A DNA stretch of 64,000 nt from Branchiostoma floridae (taxonomy: Eukaryota > Chordata > Leptocardii > Amphioxiformes > Branchiostomatidae), in NCBI RefSeq assembly GCF_000003815.2, contig NC_049993.1:18844621-18908620 (forward strand), in the 5' to 3' direction. Below the pieces are notes generated by a model. It ran no database searches. It was not told the origin of the DNA and saw only the letters and a program-made list of their open reading frames with translations. Made by a program: the position numbers and the translations under genes. Positions 21,961 to 33,265 of this stretch are shown here, one piece after another (position 1 is the first letter of the stretch; every line of letters begins with the position of its first letter).

Positions 21961-23472
21961 AGTCTGTCGACCAGAGGTTCTGGTCACAGACTAATAAACC
22001 AAGTCCATGTACACAGCTTTAATTTGCATTCCAAGTATACTTTAATATATTTACTTCATGTTTTTTTTTTTAAGAGCAGAATTCTAACAGTAATGTTGAC
22101 AGTGCTGAATCACTGCGGTCACAGGCCTCTGCATATTGGCGGCTCGTGTAGCTAACTATACGAACTCATCCAAGCAGTCACACAACTGCATGATACACAT
22201 AAATAAAGCTCCATAAAACACTATGAATATGGGTCTTCAAATGTTTGTTGAGTAGAAAACCAACCAAAAGGAAGCGACATAAACATTGTCACCATTGTAC
22301 TCCCAAGGGAGTGTGGCCGTGAAGGTGGCAGACTAGAGAACGCTCCAAAGATTTATTTGACTGTAACAAATGATTCGTGCTGTCTATGAAAATAGACTTG
22401 ACAGAGAGATGTAGATGATATTTTCATATAATCAGACAGAGTTTTGTTGATGTTGGCGGTGTCTTTTTTTCGTAATGTTTTTTTTAGTCGGGCATTCACA
22501 ATCAGTGCATTCAGCCCATTGCCCGTAAAACATCAGCTGGATTGTTCTAGGTACAGCCTTCCTCATGTGAGACAAGAGGTACATACAGTCACGATTTTAC
22601 TGTCAAAAGAAAGCTAAAATATCATACTATTAATTTTTTTCTGTGTACTTAGATTTACCACTTATTTCTGAAGAGAGCAAAATTTAAAAAAAAGCGTACC
22701 GAGTTAGGCACACTGTCCAGCGTAGTACAAAATTGGAAGGTTACATACACGAAATTGTCTCTCAGTGTTTGCCGCTTGTAACACGCAGCGCGAAAGGTTC
22801 ATGAACCACATGAATGCATTTCTTATTCAAGTATGTTGTTCAAATCTATGAGTAAAAAATTCAGTCATCAAAATTTGACCACTCTCAGGCATCTAGCGAT
22901 GGAGCGCCATGAGTTTGAGGGCAAGAAAAAGCGTACCGTGTTGCAAGGGGCACCTCCCGTTAGTAATGTTGTTGAATGAATATGGGCAAAGGGGTTTAGG
23001 ACAAACATTAACTGTTGTTACTGGTTTTTGCTTTTATTTCCTGGTTTTTACATGTGCTTTGTTAACGTATTTGTAGCTGCCATGCTTTCTTTTTGTTGTT
23101 TGTTTTGCAAAAAGTAATAAAGAAGGATTAAAAAAAAATTTCAGGTAACACCACAGATGTATGTAATATGTATGTAATGTATATAGATGGCATATTAAGT
23201 TCCAACATTACGCTGCATTGTCGTTGCACATAATGAAATCATTACAAACTTACGAGTGACCGTGCAGCTCATTCTGCATGGTCCCAAACCATTTACCATA
23301 GGACCACTCACTGCACGATCCCACAAACCTTTGGGTGCTTGTGGTAATTATAGCCCTAATCTTGTAATTGTTAGCCTGGAGTCCAGCATTGTTCGTTTTG
23401 TTCCGCTCCCAAATTAGGCAGGACTCCAGGCTAGTAATTGTTTCCTCTTTGTCAGGTTAACACAAGCACTAT
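21961..23472. other. repeat-derived non-coding stretch
   Basis: Matches 51715-53181 of unit 2. Near 23105-23140, AATAAAG followed by a run of A resembles the 3' end of a poly(A)-tailed retroelement on the plus strand. A small palindrome (AGCCTGGAGTCC/GGACTCCAGGCT) lies at 23373-23435. No gene recognised. Confidence 0.5.
23373..23435. mobile_element. small AGCCTG-type palindromic element
   Basis: Inverted arms TAGCCTGGAGTCCAGCA and GCAGGACTCCAGGCTA around a short core. The copy at 53084-53141 has a slightly shorter core. Confidence 0.55.
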
Positions 23473-25225
23473 TTGACCAGCCGCCACGCCATGCCGAGAG
23501 TTCTATGCAGTTTTCTTTTCCTTCCGCGAGAGAAAGTAGTCCGTTCCATGACTCCGGGTGTCAACACCCCTCACAAGAAAGCTTGTCGCTGGAGTATACA
23601 ACTGCGTATCTTCTTGATTTCTTATCATTCACAATATTTTAGCCTCCTTTTTAGCTCATATAGATTTTTGAACCGATTGTGTATCGTTTTCCAGTCACAA
23701 ATACGACCCCAAATCAGGTGACTTTCGTGTAAATTCCCCTGTTGTTTTGAACCTGTTGTAGATGTCAAACCAACAGGAAATCTCCTGCGTATGAAAGAGC
23801 AAACCTTCTAGTTTCTGAAAGTATAAGATTTATCACAGATTTTTGAGACGTAATGCATTTGCCCCGATATTCCGTGAAGTCATGACATAATTTTGACATA
23901 ATAGAACGCACCGGGTTTGACGATTTAGCCACTATCCACCCGGGACAGCTCCTCTCTCCGTAAATCTTAAAGTTAATGACCGGAATTTCTTTACGGTGGT
24001 CCCTAGTTTATGAATTCCGAGTTTCAAGTCAATATACCAACCCGAAGTGATTTAAATCTAACTTCAAATTTTCTGACTGACTGCCGTAGCGAACAGCGCG
24101 CCGTTTTGAGACAGTTGTACGTTCCATGAACCCCGGGCGTCGAGACTACCTACCAAAAAGCTTGTCGCTCGAGTTTACAACTATGTACAATCAATATTTC
24201 ATCACGTTTACAATTTTTAAGGTTTACATTTTACTCCTACGTAATTTTTAAACCGACTTTTACCTCTACCCGTTTGATGATATAATCTGAAATCAGTTGA
24301 TTTTAGCGCAAGTTCCCCGCTGCGTTTTACCTCACAACAGATTTCAGAACGAAAGGAAATCTAGTGCGTAAAATGCACCGAAGTCTCTTCTTTCAGGTGG
24401 TATATGGCATATTATCAATTTCGAGGGCGAAAAAGGCTTAAATTTGAACCGCGCGAGGCCACCTCATCAGAGGCGTCCGAAAAGGAACGCTTCAGCGCTG
24501 GCATCAGCGCCCGTTCCACAGAGCGCACGCCGGACTCGCACCATTGTATTTACATACTAGTTACCGTAAAACTGAGACTCCATTTGCTAATTCACTCCGT
24601 CTTCACGTGTACTTTAGGCATCCTTTGAAAACACTGGAGAGATATATTGGTGCCGATACTTGTGTTAAAAGTCGATTGCACTCGAATCAACCAAACCAAC
24701 GACTTGCAACATTTGGATTTGAAACAGTCAAAAAGGTGACCTCAGTAAAAGTGGAATTACAAACCTTCCCAGATTTCAAACCAACAAGATTTTCACAAGA
24801 GGTATAGTAGAAGATTCAACGATTCTGGCGCACTAGTCATTGACAAAAGAATCGAAGGCGTAATGCATTTGCCCCGATATTCAAATTCGTCGAAAATTTA
24901 GCTCATAATGGCACCACCATTTTGCCAATTTCACTGTGTAACAAATATGATCAGGAAACTAGTCATAATAGTTATAAAACCCCACAAAAATGGATCATAT
25001 CGAGATTACATGATATTCCTTTATGACACATATAACACAATCTTGGTAGAAAGGTCGGGAATCAGGTCTAAAGCAGCTATAAAACTCGGATGAAATTCCA
25101 TCCACCTGACGCGCTAGAAGCGTTTCCTTAGCAACGTGTTGCTAAGGACCGCGGAGCGATTCGAACTGCATAGAAAACCTGTTCGAAAACTGTTCGATTT
25201 AGGCCATGGCGTGCCGGCTGTTGAC
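23473..25225. mobile_element. 1.74-kb TIR DNA transposon with 5-bp TSD (unit 1 only)
   Basis: Element body 23478-25220 with TIRs CAGCCGCCACGCCATGCC (left) and, on the other strand, CAGCCGGCACGCCATGGCC (right). TTGAC is duplicated at 23473-23477 and 25221-25225. Unit 2 has the unoccupied site with a single TTGAC at 53182-53186. No transposase found; two diverged internal repeats (GGAG/CGAG contexts of AAAGCTTGTCGCT) lie near 23578 and 24160. Superfamily not assigned. Confidence 0.9.
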
Positions 25226-25760
25226 ACTTGAAATCTCCTTCCAAGTATTCTAATGTATGAGTTTTTTTGATATCCTTTAAACTTAAGTAAGATTTTTGAC
25301 TTGATAACAAAACAAGTTAATATCAGAATGTGGCTGACCTGTATCAACCAAGTTCCTTCTGATATGTTCCTGATATGTTCCTGTTCCACTTCCTCATTGC
25401 CATTTTGGTGTGACGTTTGAACTAAACATTTGATTGCACAATCTTGACAACTACTCTTTTGGACAAAAGATATCAAATATGATGTAGGGTCACAGAGAAG
25501 GAATTGATTGACTCACCTCAGTATGTGTAATGCCAGTATGCTTGTTTTCAGTCTGCAAACTCCTTGAAGTCTCAGTTTGTCTTAAGTGTGTCCTTCAACT
25601 CAGTGCTCAGGTGGTTGGACTACCTGAGGTTACATAGAGACACCGAGTTCAGTTGACTGTGTGTTAATGTGTTACATGCCCACAGGTGATGTGGTATTTA
25701 GATGTGGCAGTCGTCTGAGCATAATGAGTTGTTTGGGACACATTGTACAGTTAAATTTTT
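25226..25760. repeat. recurrent 0.4-0.55 kb repeat, copy 3 of 7
   Basis: Same landmarks; minus-strand donor-like CATACTGAGGTGAGTCAATC at about 25505-25525. Near-identical to 53187-53720. Confidence 0.75.
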
Positions 25761-26393
25761 TGGCAAGTATATACTATTTTATATACATGCATGCTTTGGC
25801 TTACAATTTCTTGAAGGGTGCTGCAAAATGCCTTCAGTTGTAGCGCCCTGTACAAAAAGAGGTCACAGAATTATGCAAACTCCATGTTTAATGCTAATCT
25901 TTTAAGAACAATTTTGCAAAATATTTATTGTGCTGAGGGACTTTTAAATTCCCCACTATTTCCTTCAGGCTCCCACAATGCTTGTACTAGTTCTTGCCAT
26001 GATTTAGTATAATAGTTGTTTCCTAGTTGACTTGTCATGTGGACAAAAGTACTATCTTAGACCTTGAACCCCCCCCCCCCCCAATAAAGCGAGCAGTTTA
26101 TTATTGGACTGAGCAGAGCACTTTGGAAAAATGCTTGTAGTCTTTTACAGCTTAAACATACCTTTAAGCTAATAGTATCTGATATTTTGTGAAAAACTTC
26201 TTTGGTACTCAACATATCATATTGATCCCAGTGGGGGTCTTCGAGCCTCGTTAAAAGTAAAAAAAAATCTTCAGATGTATTGACTCTTAAGATCTTGAGA
26301 TTTTTCATGAGAATCTTGAGATCATTGTATTAAGTCTCAAGATTCTTGAAAAAGATCTCAAAATTTTTTCCAGAAAGTCAGGCAGTGTAGAGG
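25761..26393. other. non-coding; poly-C run and AGATCTTGAGA palindromes
   Basis: A 14-C run at about 26069-26082, then several inverted TCTTGAGA/TCTCAAGA words at 26288-26360 able to form a hairpin. No gene seen. Equivalent stretch in unit 2: 53721-54361. Confidence 0.5.
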
Positions 26394-26690
26394 GTGCAGA
26401 AAAGTTCCAAAGCCATGACTCATTCTCATATGGACAAAAGGCTCCTGGGCGGTACCTTAAACAGACTGTTGCAAGGGTCAACGGAAGGTTACATTCATGC
26501 CTTTAAATATCAGAGTTACCAACCTAGGATTGATATATTCAAAAATTCGTACTTTACCAGAACTATCGTAGAGTGGAATTTGTTATCACCTTGAAGTACA
26601 GTAGGGGCATCTTCTCTGGGTAGTTTTAAAGAACGCTTGCAGATAGATGTGCAAAAGTTAGGTGTAATGAGTCGTTCAGTGTAGTATAAC
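26394..26690 (+). pseudogene. LINE (CR1-like) RT protein C-terminal fragment (unit 1)
   Basis: Plus-strand fragment with QPRIDIFKNSYFTRTIVEWN, then SLGSFKERL. The Y-K-x-S-F/Y-F-x-R-T-x-x-x-W-N arrangement is the usual C-terminal signature of CR1/jockey-type ORF2 proteins. A 3-nt difference from the unit 2 copy creates an in-frame TGA after NLLSP. No RT core is attached, so this is a 5'-truncated relic. Confidence 0.65.
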
Positions 26691-27354
26691 CAGCTGCTGC
26701 TGCGCCGCGTGCCTGTGAAGCTGCTGTGTAACGCCAAACAGCGGTTATACCGGCTGTATTGATACAGATTATGACAGATACATGTGCATTAAGACGCACC
26801 TATGTCAGACCAAGCCGCGTCACACATCTTCGATATAGTTAGAAAGATAAACATCACAAAATCAAATATACTTCAATCGTCCTGTCCGTGAGCTTTGACT
26901 TGATGACAAAACCGTCCTAAGGACATTTTGCTGGTTTTCAGCAGGGTTGACACCAGCAAAAGTGCTTGAGGGTCTCAATGGGCATAAATCATATTGTTTA
27001 GACCCAGACTGACAGGTCACTGATTAAATGTAGCTTACAATCGGATTTGGCTTAATTTGGCCCTTTGTTTTGTTTTTTACCACTTTATAATCGTCACTAC
27101 GTTGCGTGATGAACTAATTAATCTTTTAATCGAATGATCGCTATTTTTAAGTATTTTTCACAGTGTAACTCCCCAAGTTGCCAGTTCCCTCCCCCTTTCC
27201 CAATTATACAAACTTTCCTCCTCCAGAGTGATCGGCGAACAGGCAAGCACAGAACAGACTGTTTAAGCCTTCACCAGGCCTTCCTAAGGGGGTATGGATC
27301 GTAGAAATCCGCCAAAAGGGGAATATTTAGACAGAGAGCTTTGTTCTAACATTT
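26691..27354. other. non-coding boundary region of units 1 and 2
   Basis: No exon or element ends recognised. It is nearly identical to 54653-55310, so the highly similar part of the unit runs across this boundary. Confidence 0.5.
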
Positions 27355-27745
27355 TTCCTGTTTGACATTTCCTTGTCGCCATTTTGTTGTGACGTATGAA
27401 CCAAACATTTGATAGACCATCCGATCCAACTATTTCAGCTCACATGGACTAAATCTTCACCTGGTAACTTGTAGGGTAACAGAGAAGAAGTTGATTGACT
27501 CACCTTAGTATGGAAGGAAATCTTCAGTCTGCAAACTCCATAAAGTCGCAGAGAGGTTGTCGTAACTGTGTCTTTCAGTGTGTTCTTCAACTCTTCGCTG
27601 AGGTGGTTGGACTACCTGAGATTATTTTTATGGGTTTGGGTTTGGGCTGAAATGCCCACAGGTGATACCTGTGGTAGTTACTCGTTCCAACTGTCTGAAC
27701 ATAATGAGTTGTTTTTGTCTGCACTGCATGTCAGCTGCCTTGGAG
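27355..27745. repeat. recurrent 0.4-0.55 kb repeat, copy 4 of 7
   Basis: Starts TTTTTCCTGTTTGACATTTCC with CGCCATTTTGTTGTGACGTA at about 27376; minus-strand donor-like block near 27500-27512. Occupies the same position upstream of ANKRD13C-like copy B as 455-975 does for copy A. Confidence 0.8.
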
Positions 27746-27960
27746 TTAGTCATTTTGGAGTTAGAATAGGCCTGCCTTAAATCCCTGGCACACAGTTGGA
27801 GAGCTTTGGCCATATTTCTTGATAGCTAGAAGGTTGTAGAAGTTTACAATCGCCCTCTCAGGCTGGTAGTTGAGCGTATTCTTCGGCCGAGAATCTCCCC
27901 CTGCCAATACATTGGATGGGGCCAGTGACCTTTGAACAATTGGCTGTTCTCTGTGTATAA

Positions 27961-28115
27961 TACTCTCCAAGCAGAGGTTAGGCTCTGGCTGTTTTTAAGG
28001 CTTTTTAGTTGTTTTTATTGGCCACGATACATCAAGAAAGAGAACAAAATAATAGCAAGGCTGATTAAAATGACAAAAAACATAAAAATAACGCCTAACC
28101 TGTGCTTGGAGAGTA
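27961..28115. mobile_element. hairpin MITE, TACTCTCCAAGC termini (copy B)
   Basis: Left TACTCTCCAAGCAGAGG and right GCTTGGAGAGTA, about 155 bp. Orthologous position to 1208-1372. Confidence 0.8.
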
Positions 28116-28679
28116 ACTATATGAATCATACAGTGATCGAGAAAACACGTTTGGATGTTTTACTGATGAAATTGTCATTAAGAGCTGAAAGACTCATTGG
28201 CTGCTCAATTTTCCTGACGTTCAACAGGACTGGTGTTTTTGTTACTGGGAGAATTTACCCTGGTATTGCAGCCAAATTAACACTGAGTCTCTATTTGCAT
28301 GAATCATTAAAGTCTTTGTCATAAATAAAAGGTATTTTTATGTGTAATCTTTGGAGTGTATTTCTGTCTTGGACAGAACTCTTTCTGAAAACTCAATGCT
28401 TGAGAAATGTTTAATTCGTAAATGATGATTCCTGTTGGAAGAAAATTTTTGTAAATCTAACTAATATTGTAATAAGATGATTTCTGTTGTTCCTTTAAGG
28501 AGAGAACACCTGTCTGCTGAAGACCTGAAGAAGAACAAAGAGCTGCTGGACAGTCTCAGTCGAGGATTCTTTGTGGAAAACAGCTGCGATGTGAGTAACA
28601 TGTGCTTAGATCTTGTCTTCCTTGTATCTGAAATAAATATAGTCTTTTTAGCTCAAGTATGCTCTTTTGGTCACTCCTA

Positions 28680-28856
28680 CCCCGGGAGCCAGCCTTTAAG
28701 TAAGCTCTCTTGGCATGGGAAGATACTGAAGTCTCAGTGCATACTTGGCGAAAAACCTAGCCTGAGCATCCAAGCTAAGAGCAACCAAGAAAGCACTTCA
28801 ATATATATCTTATTAATAAGCTACATGTAAAAAAGGCTGGCACCCAGGCTATGGCT
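28680..28856. mobile_element. AGCCTG-type palindromic elements in intron 1 of copy B
   Basis: GGGAGCCAGCCTTTAAGTAA near 28685 and AAAGGCTGGCACCCAGGCTA at 28833-28852 form opposed arms with intervening TAGCCTGAGCATCC. Probably two nested or rearranged small palindromic elements; limits approximate. Confidence 0.45.
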
Positions 28857-29147
28857 TGGAGCAACTGAGAGGGCATTTTAAAGCTGAAAAGACTGGTACC
28901 CAAGCTATCTGGGCTGCCAAACGGTACCAAGATGTCGATAGGCATGAATGCAATGTAACAATTTAACAGCTACATTTTGTATGATAAAGAAGAAGGCAAT
29001 GTTTTTGCAAATGTACAGCTACTTTAAACTACAATGTACATATTCCAATAAGAAATTGGAAGGTAGAGATTTCCACATGATAGTCTTTTTACTTGTTCTA
29101 TACAATAAATAACCATAAATGGGTGCCCCCCTTTATCACCCCCCCAG

Positions 29148-29197
29148 CAGCCCTGTGTGAGGAGGGGGTCCATCCAGCCCCCACCCCCCTTTCCTGT
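29148..29197 (+). pseudogene. partial duplicate of ANKRD13C-like exon 2
   Basis: The CCCCCAGCAG acceptor and the first ~50 nt of exon 2 (CCCTGTGTGAGGAGG...) are repeated about 106 bp upstream of the true exon. It stops after TTTCCTGT, before the WEEY codons, and has no donor. Confidence 0.8.
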
Positions 29198-30775
29198 CTC
29201 ATGTTATAGTTAACATTAATGTGCCCCCCTTTTTCCCCCCCCCCCCCCCCCAGCAGCCCTGTGTGAGGAGGGAGTCCATCCAGCCCCCACCCCCCTCTCC
29301 TGTTAGCTGGGAGGAGTACGTCACCGCACCCTCTGGAAGGTTAGCAATAATAATAATGTTTATGACCCTTAAACAATGTCTTCTTGTGTAATCTTAAGAA
29401 TGGTACTTTTATTGGGGAATGAAAAACTACATGCTCTGATGATGCACAAACTTTAGTCATCTTTGTTTTGGGTCAACATATACAGTAGCTCATCAGTGTT
29501 ATGGTATGCTACTTTAAGTTTTTACACAAGGAGGAGGAAAAGCTCCTTATAGTAATACACAAGGGAAAGACTCATCAAATGTTTTACTGTGTCTTTGCAT
29601 CATTCTCAACTGGGATTTTGCCCCTTTCTTGTTTAAATATTATTGTACACTTCAAACTAAAAGTTGGGTGTCTTTGCAAGTTGGTAAGCTATGCATGATT
29701 TACTGACAGTGTATATTTATTGTTGTTTGAATATCTGTAGATTGTTGCGCATTGCAACAGAGTTATACGATTAGGGATTTTGGCTCTGACTATTGATTTG
29801 TTTCTATTCTTACCTGTTGTAACAGGTGGCCACACCTGGGCAGACCTATGGTCGTCAAGGAAACCAGGAAGTCTCTCAAGGCAACTGTTGCCATGGTAAC
29901 TACTTCTCTCCCGTTCTAAAACTACACAGATGTCAAAATTTTAACTCAATAGACAACAGTACAGGGACACTGTCTGAACTGCTGTGGCAGGAGATTATGA
30001 ACCACAGGCTTTGCTCAATTTTGCATCTTTAAAATACATTGATTTACTTTATTTGTTCTGCTGTATAAAGACATACAGCCAGGACTACCAAACTAGCCAA
30101 AGGCTATTGAAAAGGACTTGCCAGTATCTTACTGACAGTGTGCTTTTCTTCTGTTTTCTTCAGAGTGAAGAGTTTCCTATCAGACTAGACAGGTAAGTTG
30201 GCACCTCCTCCTTATAAACCATCTCATTTATGTAAATCATAGGAAAACGTGGTGACCAAATGTGGTGCCATTGCTTAGTTTCCTTGAACTTAATGTGAAT
30301 TTTTTATATTAAGTCTTCTTGATCCAGCAGAAAGTGTAGCCAGGAACCTGCCCCCCACCCCCACCCCAACACACACACACACACATCCATGTAAGCCCTC
30401 AGTGATTTGTCTAAGAATCAGCTGTGATCTTTTCCTCAGTCACCAAATTACGAAAACTGTTGGCAGCTGCTAAACAATCTTAAAGGGTTTGAAAGGCGCT
30501 GGAAGAAGGTGTTGAAGGGGACTGACAAAGTAACACTCAGGATAAGCAATTCTGTCTTTTGCAGAGTTAATTAAGATGAAGTGACCGTTACACATTTTCA
30601 GTTCAACCTAATAGTATGTGAAACTGTACAATCTCTATTTTTCTCTGACTCCTCAAGGGACTGCAGACAGGATTATTATGTGTGGGAAAGTAACCAAAGG
30701 GACCACCAAAAAAATGGCCATGTGGTCCTTATGCAAACTAAGGTAGTCTGTTACACTGGTACAAAAAGGTACTAG

Positions 30776-30863
30776 CCTGAGTATCAGCCTTGTTAGTTTA
30801 CCAGGGCTCCCATACTCACTGCCCTGGTAAACTACATGTAACAAAGCTGATACTCAGGCTTCA
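30776..30863. mobile_element. palindromic element (AGCCTGAGTATCAGC)
   Basis: Arms AGCCTGAGTATCAGCCTTGT and AAGCTGATACTCAGGCT with an inner inverted pair TTTACCAGGGC/GCCCTGGTAAA. Lies in the intron before the last exon of copy B. Confidence 0.7.
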
Positions 30864-31065
30864 AAATTAATGTACATCTATTCTAATTTAAAAAATAATA
30901 AAACCCGAATTTTCTTCTGTTGCAGAAATTCCAGTCCTCCCGACCATCACAGCGAAGATCACGTTTCAGGACTTCCAAGCGAGAGACTCCGACTTTTACC
31001 CAGAATCCTTCTTCCTCATCCCCAACAACTTCAAAGAAGACCCCAACAGGTTCCCTGACTTGTGA

Positions 31066-32708
31066 ACACCTGTCACCCCTGTGGAGCAGTGGACCTGCCC
31101 AACATCTGCCTTCTTCTGTCTCGATCTGGACTGGTCCATGTGTGGAAAAGGGGTGGTGTGCATTTTAAATCTTACCAAAATCTACCATTTTTCAATTTCA
31201 CAATTTCTAACATAAGGATCTTGAAAACATGTTATTATTATTAAGTCCACCTTTAAAATATACATACAAAATTACTGATGAAGCCAAAATGTATCCAAAA
31301 TGTTTGCCAAGTTAACATGTGCAGATGTGCATTTTTAATGGCACAGAATTCTACCATTGTTTTCGGGTTGTACTAGTATTTAGAACTGTGCAAAGGTTGA
31401 ATAAAAATTATGTTTCATTAACCCCTCCAGGCTGAGTTATGCTAGATCATGATGCACACTTGTGTCATGGAGGCATCCTTAGCAGATGCAGGGTTAACCA
31501 CAGAGACAAGCATGACCACAAAGTGCCATGACTTTGTAGAGGAAGATATTATGTTGTACAGAATGTATGTATAACTTAGCATTAAACATTAATGTCTTAA
31601 AGGTTGATAAAAAGAGGTTTTAAAAGGGCAGGGATCAATGTTTGTGTTGTCTGTGTACAATTTGTCCCCTCAGTAGAAGGTGATTGCTGAGTCTGTGACC
31701 ATGTGCATATGAAATTGGATTTGTCTAACTCTTGATTTGATATTTTGAATACGAGGCCAGACTTCAAATATGAAAAACAAAACACAATGAAATGTTTAAA
31801 TATGATAGTTCTTTATTTCTGAAATTTGTTGATCTGTCAAATATTTGGCTGCTCAGTACCAAGTCAATGGTCACAGAAACTGGGTGTTTGGTGTTTGGTT
31901 AGGTTGTAGGCCGGCAACTTTCAACCTACAAAAAAATGTAATTTGTGCCTACGGTTGCCATGGTGAAATCTTCCAGGTGGTAACTATTTAATTAGATATC
32001 ATGCCTTATATGAGACACAAAGATGACCTGTGTTGGAATAGATATAAGGAAGCTGCAGAGGTTTGTGGTGTTTAAGGTTCTAGTACTGTCCGAAACGAAG
32101 ATGTCACTGCAGCAATAAGTCTGTATATATACTGTACATCTGTTGTATGTAAGGTTATGACAATGAAATCTAACATTTTAACTGGCTCCATATGAAACTC
32201 CATCTATATATATTACTTTATGAAGAAGTTCAAGCACATTAGGTTTTCATGTGAAAGGAATACAGTTTTGGAATTCCAAACTTTGAGGTTTATAATTGAA
32301 TTATTCTATCTCCAACTAAAAGCCATCAAAATTCACCTGCATAAGTAGAAACAATGGCTTCTATCAAACACCAACTTTAGCTTGTTAAGAAAAAAGAAAT
32401 ACAGCAAATAAATTCCTATCACAGTGACTGAAATTATATAAAACACCTTTTTGATGAATCAGACTTAGATATACAGTAACTACATGTTTGGGGAAACCTA
32501 TTGTAACAGTAATGTTAAGCTCTTAAGAAACTTTTAAGATTTGAAAGGGGGTTCATCTCAAAGATTTGATACTGGTGATCATGACTGTGAGTATTGTATA
32601 CACATAGTTCCAGAGAAAAACTGAATATATGCATCTCTACAATGTTCCATGATAGCCTCCTTAGCATCAGTTGTACATGTCTAACTTTTGGGGCTTAAAA
32701 ATTGCTTC
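31066..32708 (+). other. downstream/3' UTR-like region of copy B
   Basis: Aligns by eye with 4047-5890 and 61322-63130; no coding region recognised. Confidence 0.5.
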
Positions 32709-33265
32709 TTAAAGGAGTCCTAAACTCCAGAGGGGAGTGTTATTTTCCAATAGATTATGTATCAATGAATACACAATCAGCGGATTTTTTTCATAATGTC
32801 ACTCGCGGTGAAATACACAACGTGTGTTTGTACAACAATATGACACTCACTAAACCCATGCAAACCCTACCCATGTATTTCCTATACGTATAGACACTTC
32901 CTTCATCATGCATATTTTCGGCATACATCAGAGGCGATGTTCACATCAAGAAAGCCAATTGTTCACAAAATATCAAAGAACGCATAACAGGACGAGTTTT
33001 TAACATCGCCTCTCAAATTGGTTTTGTAAGCTACCTTTTGTCAGGCTTTGTCAGACACATTGTATTCAGCCATAGGCTGACATTAATTAATTTAATTAAA
33101 GAGTACTTGGGGAGTTTAGTACAATACTGAATGCTTTTTGATGTACGCAAGATTAGTGGTTACTTTATCGTATAATGTGAAGTAGTATGTATTTTTTAGT
33201 TCCTAAAATTGATATCTATCAGAAAATAACACAGTTCTCTCTTCTGGAGTTTAGGACTCCTTTAA
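32709..33265. mobile_element. 549-bp TTAA-flanked MITE
   Basis: TTAA at 32709-32712 and 33262-33265. Perfect 20-bp TIR AAGGAGTCCTAAACTCCAGA at both ends in opposite orientation. No ORF with homology. The matching places in copies A (about 5890) and C (about 63130) lack it. Confidence 0.9.

Larger units (their letters stand above)
28500..31065 (+). pseudogene. ANKRD13C-like 3' exons, copy B, lacking exon 5
   Basis: Exons with conserved splice sites at 28500-28590, 29254-29339, 29826-29895, 30164-30192 and 30926-31065 (TGA at 31063-31065). They correspond to exons 1, 2, 3, 4 and 6 of copy A and are very similar in protein. The 101-nt exon 5 (LLDVLEIIAPFKHF to GFPVKI) is absent: I found no counterpart between 30193 and 30925. 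Joining exon 4 (phase 2) to exon 6 (needs phase 1) shifts the frame and reads into the alternative frame of exon 6. A partial second copy of exon 2 lies just upstream (29148-29197). Either a decayed copy, or a rearranged or misassembled one. Confidence 0.75.
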
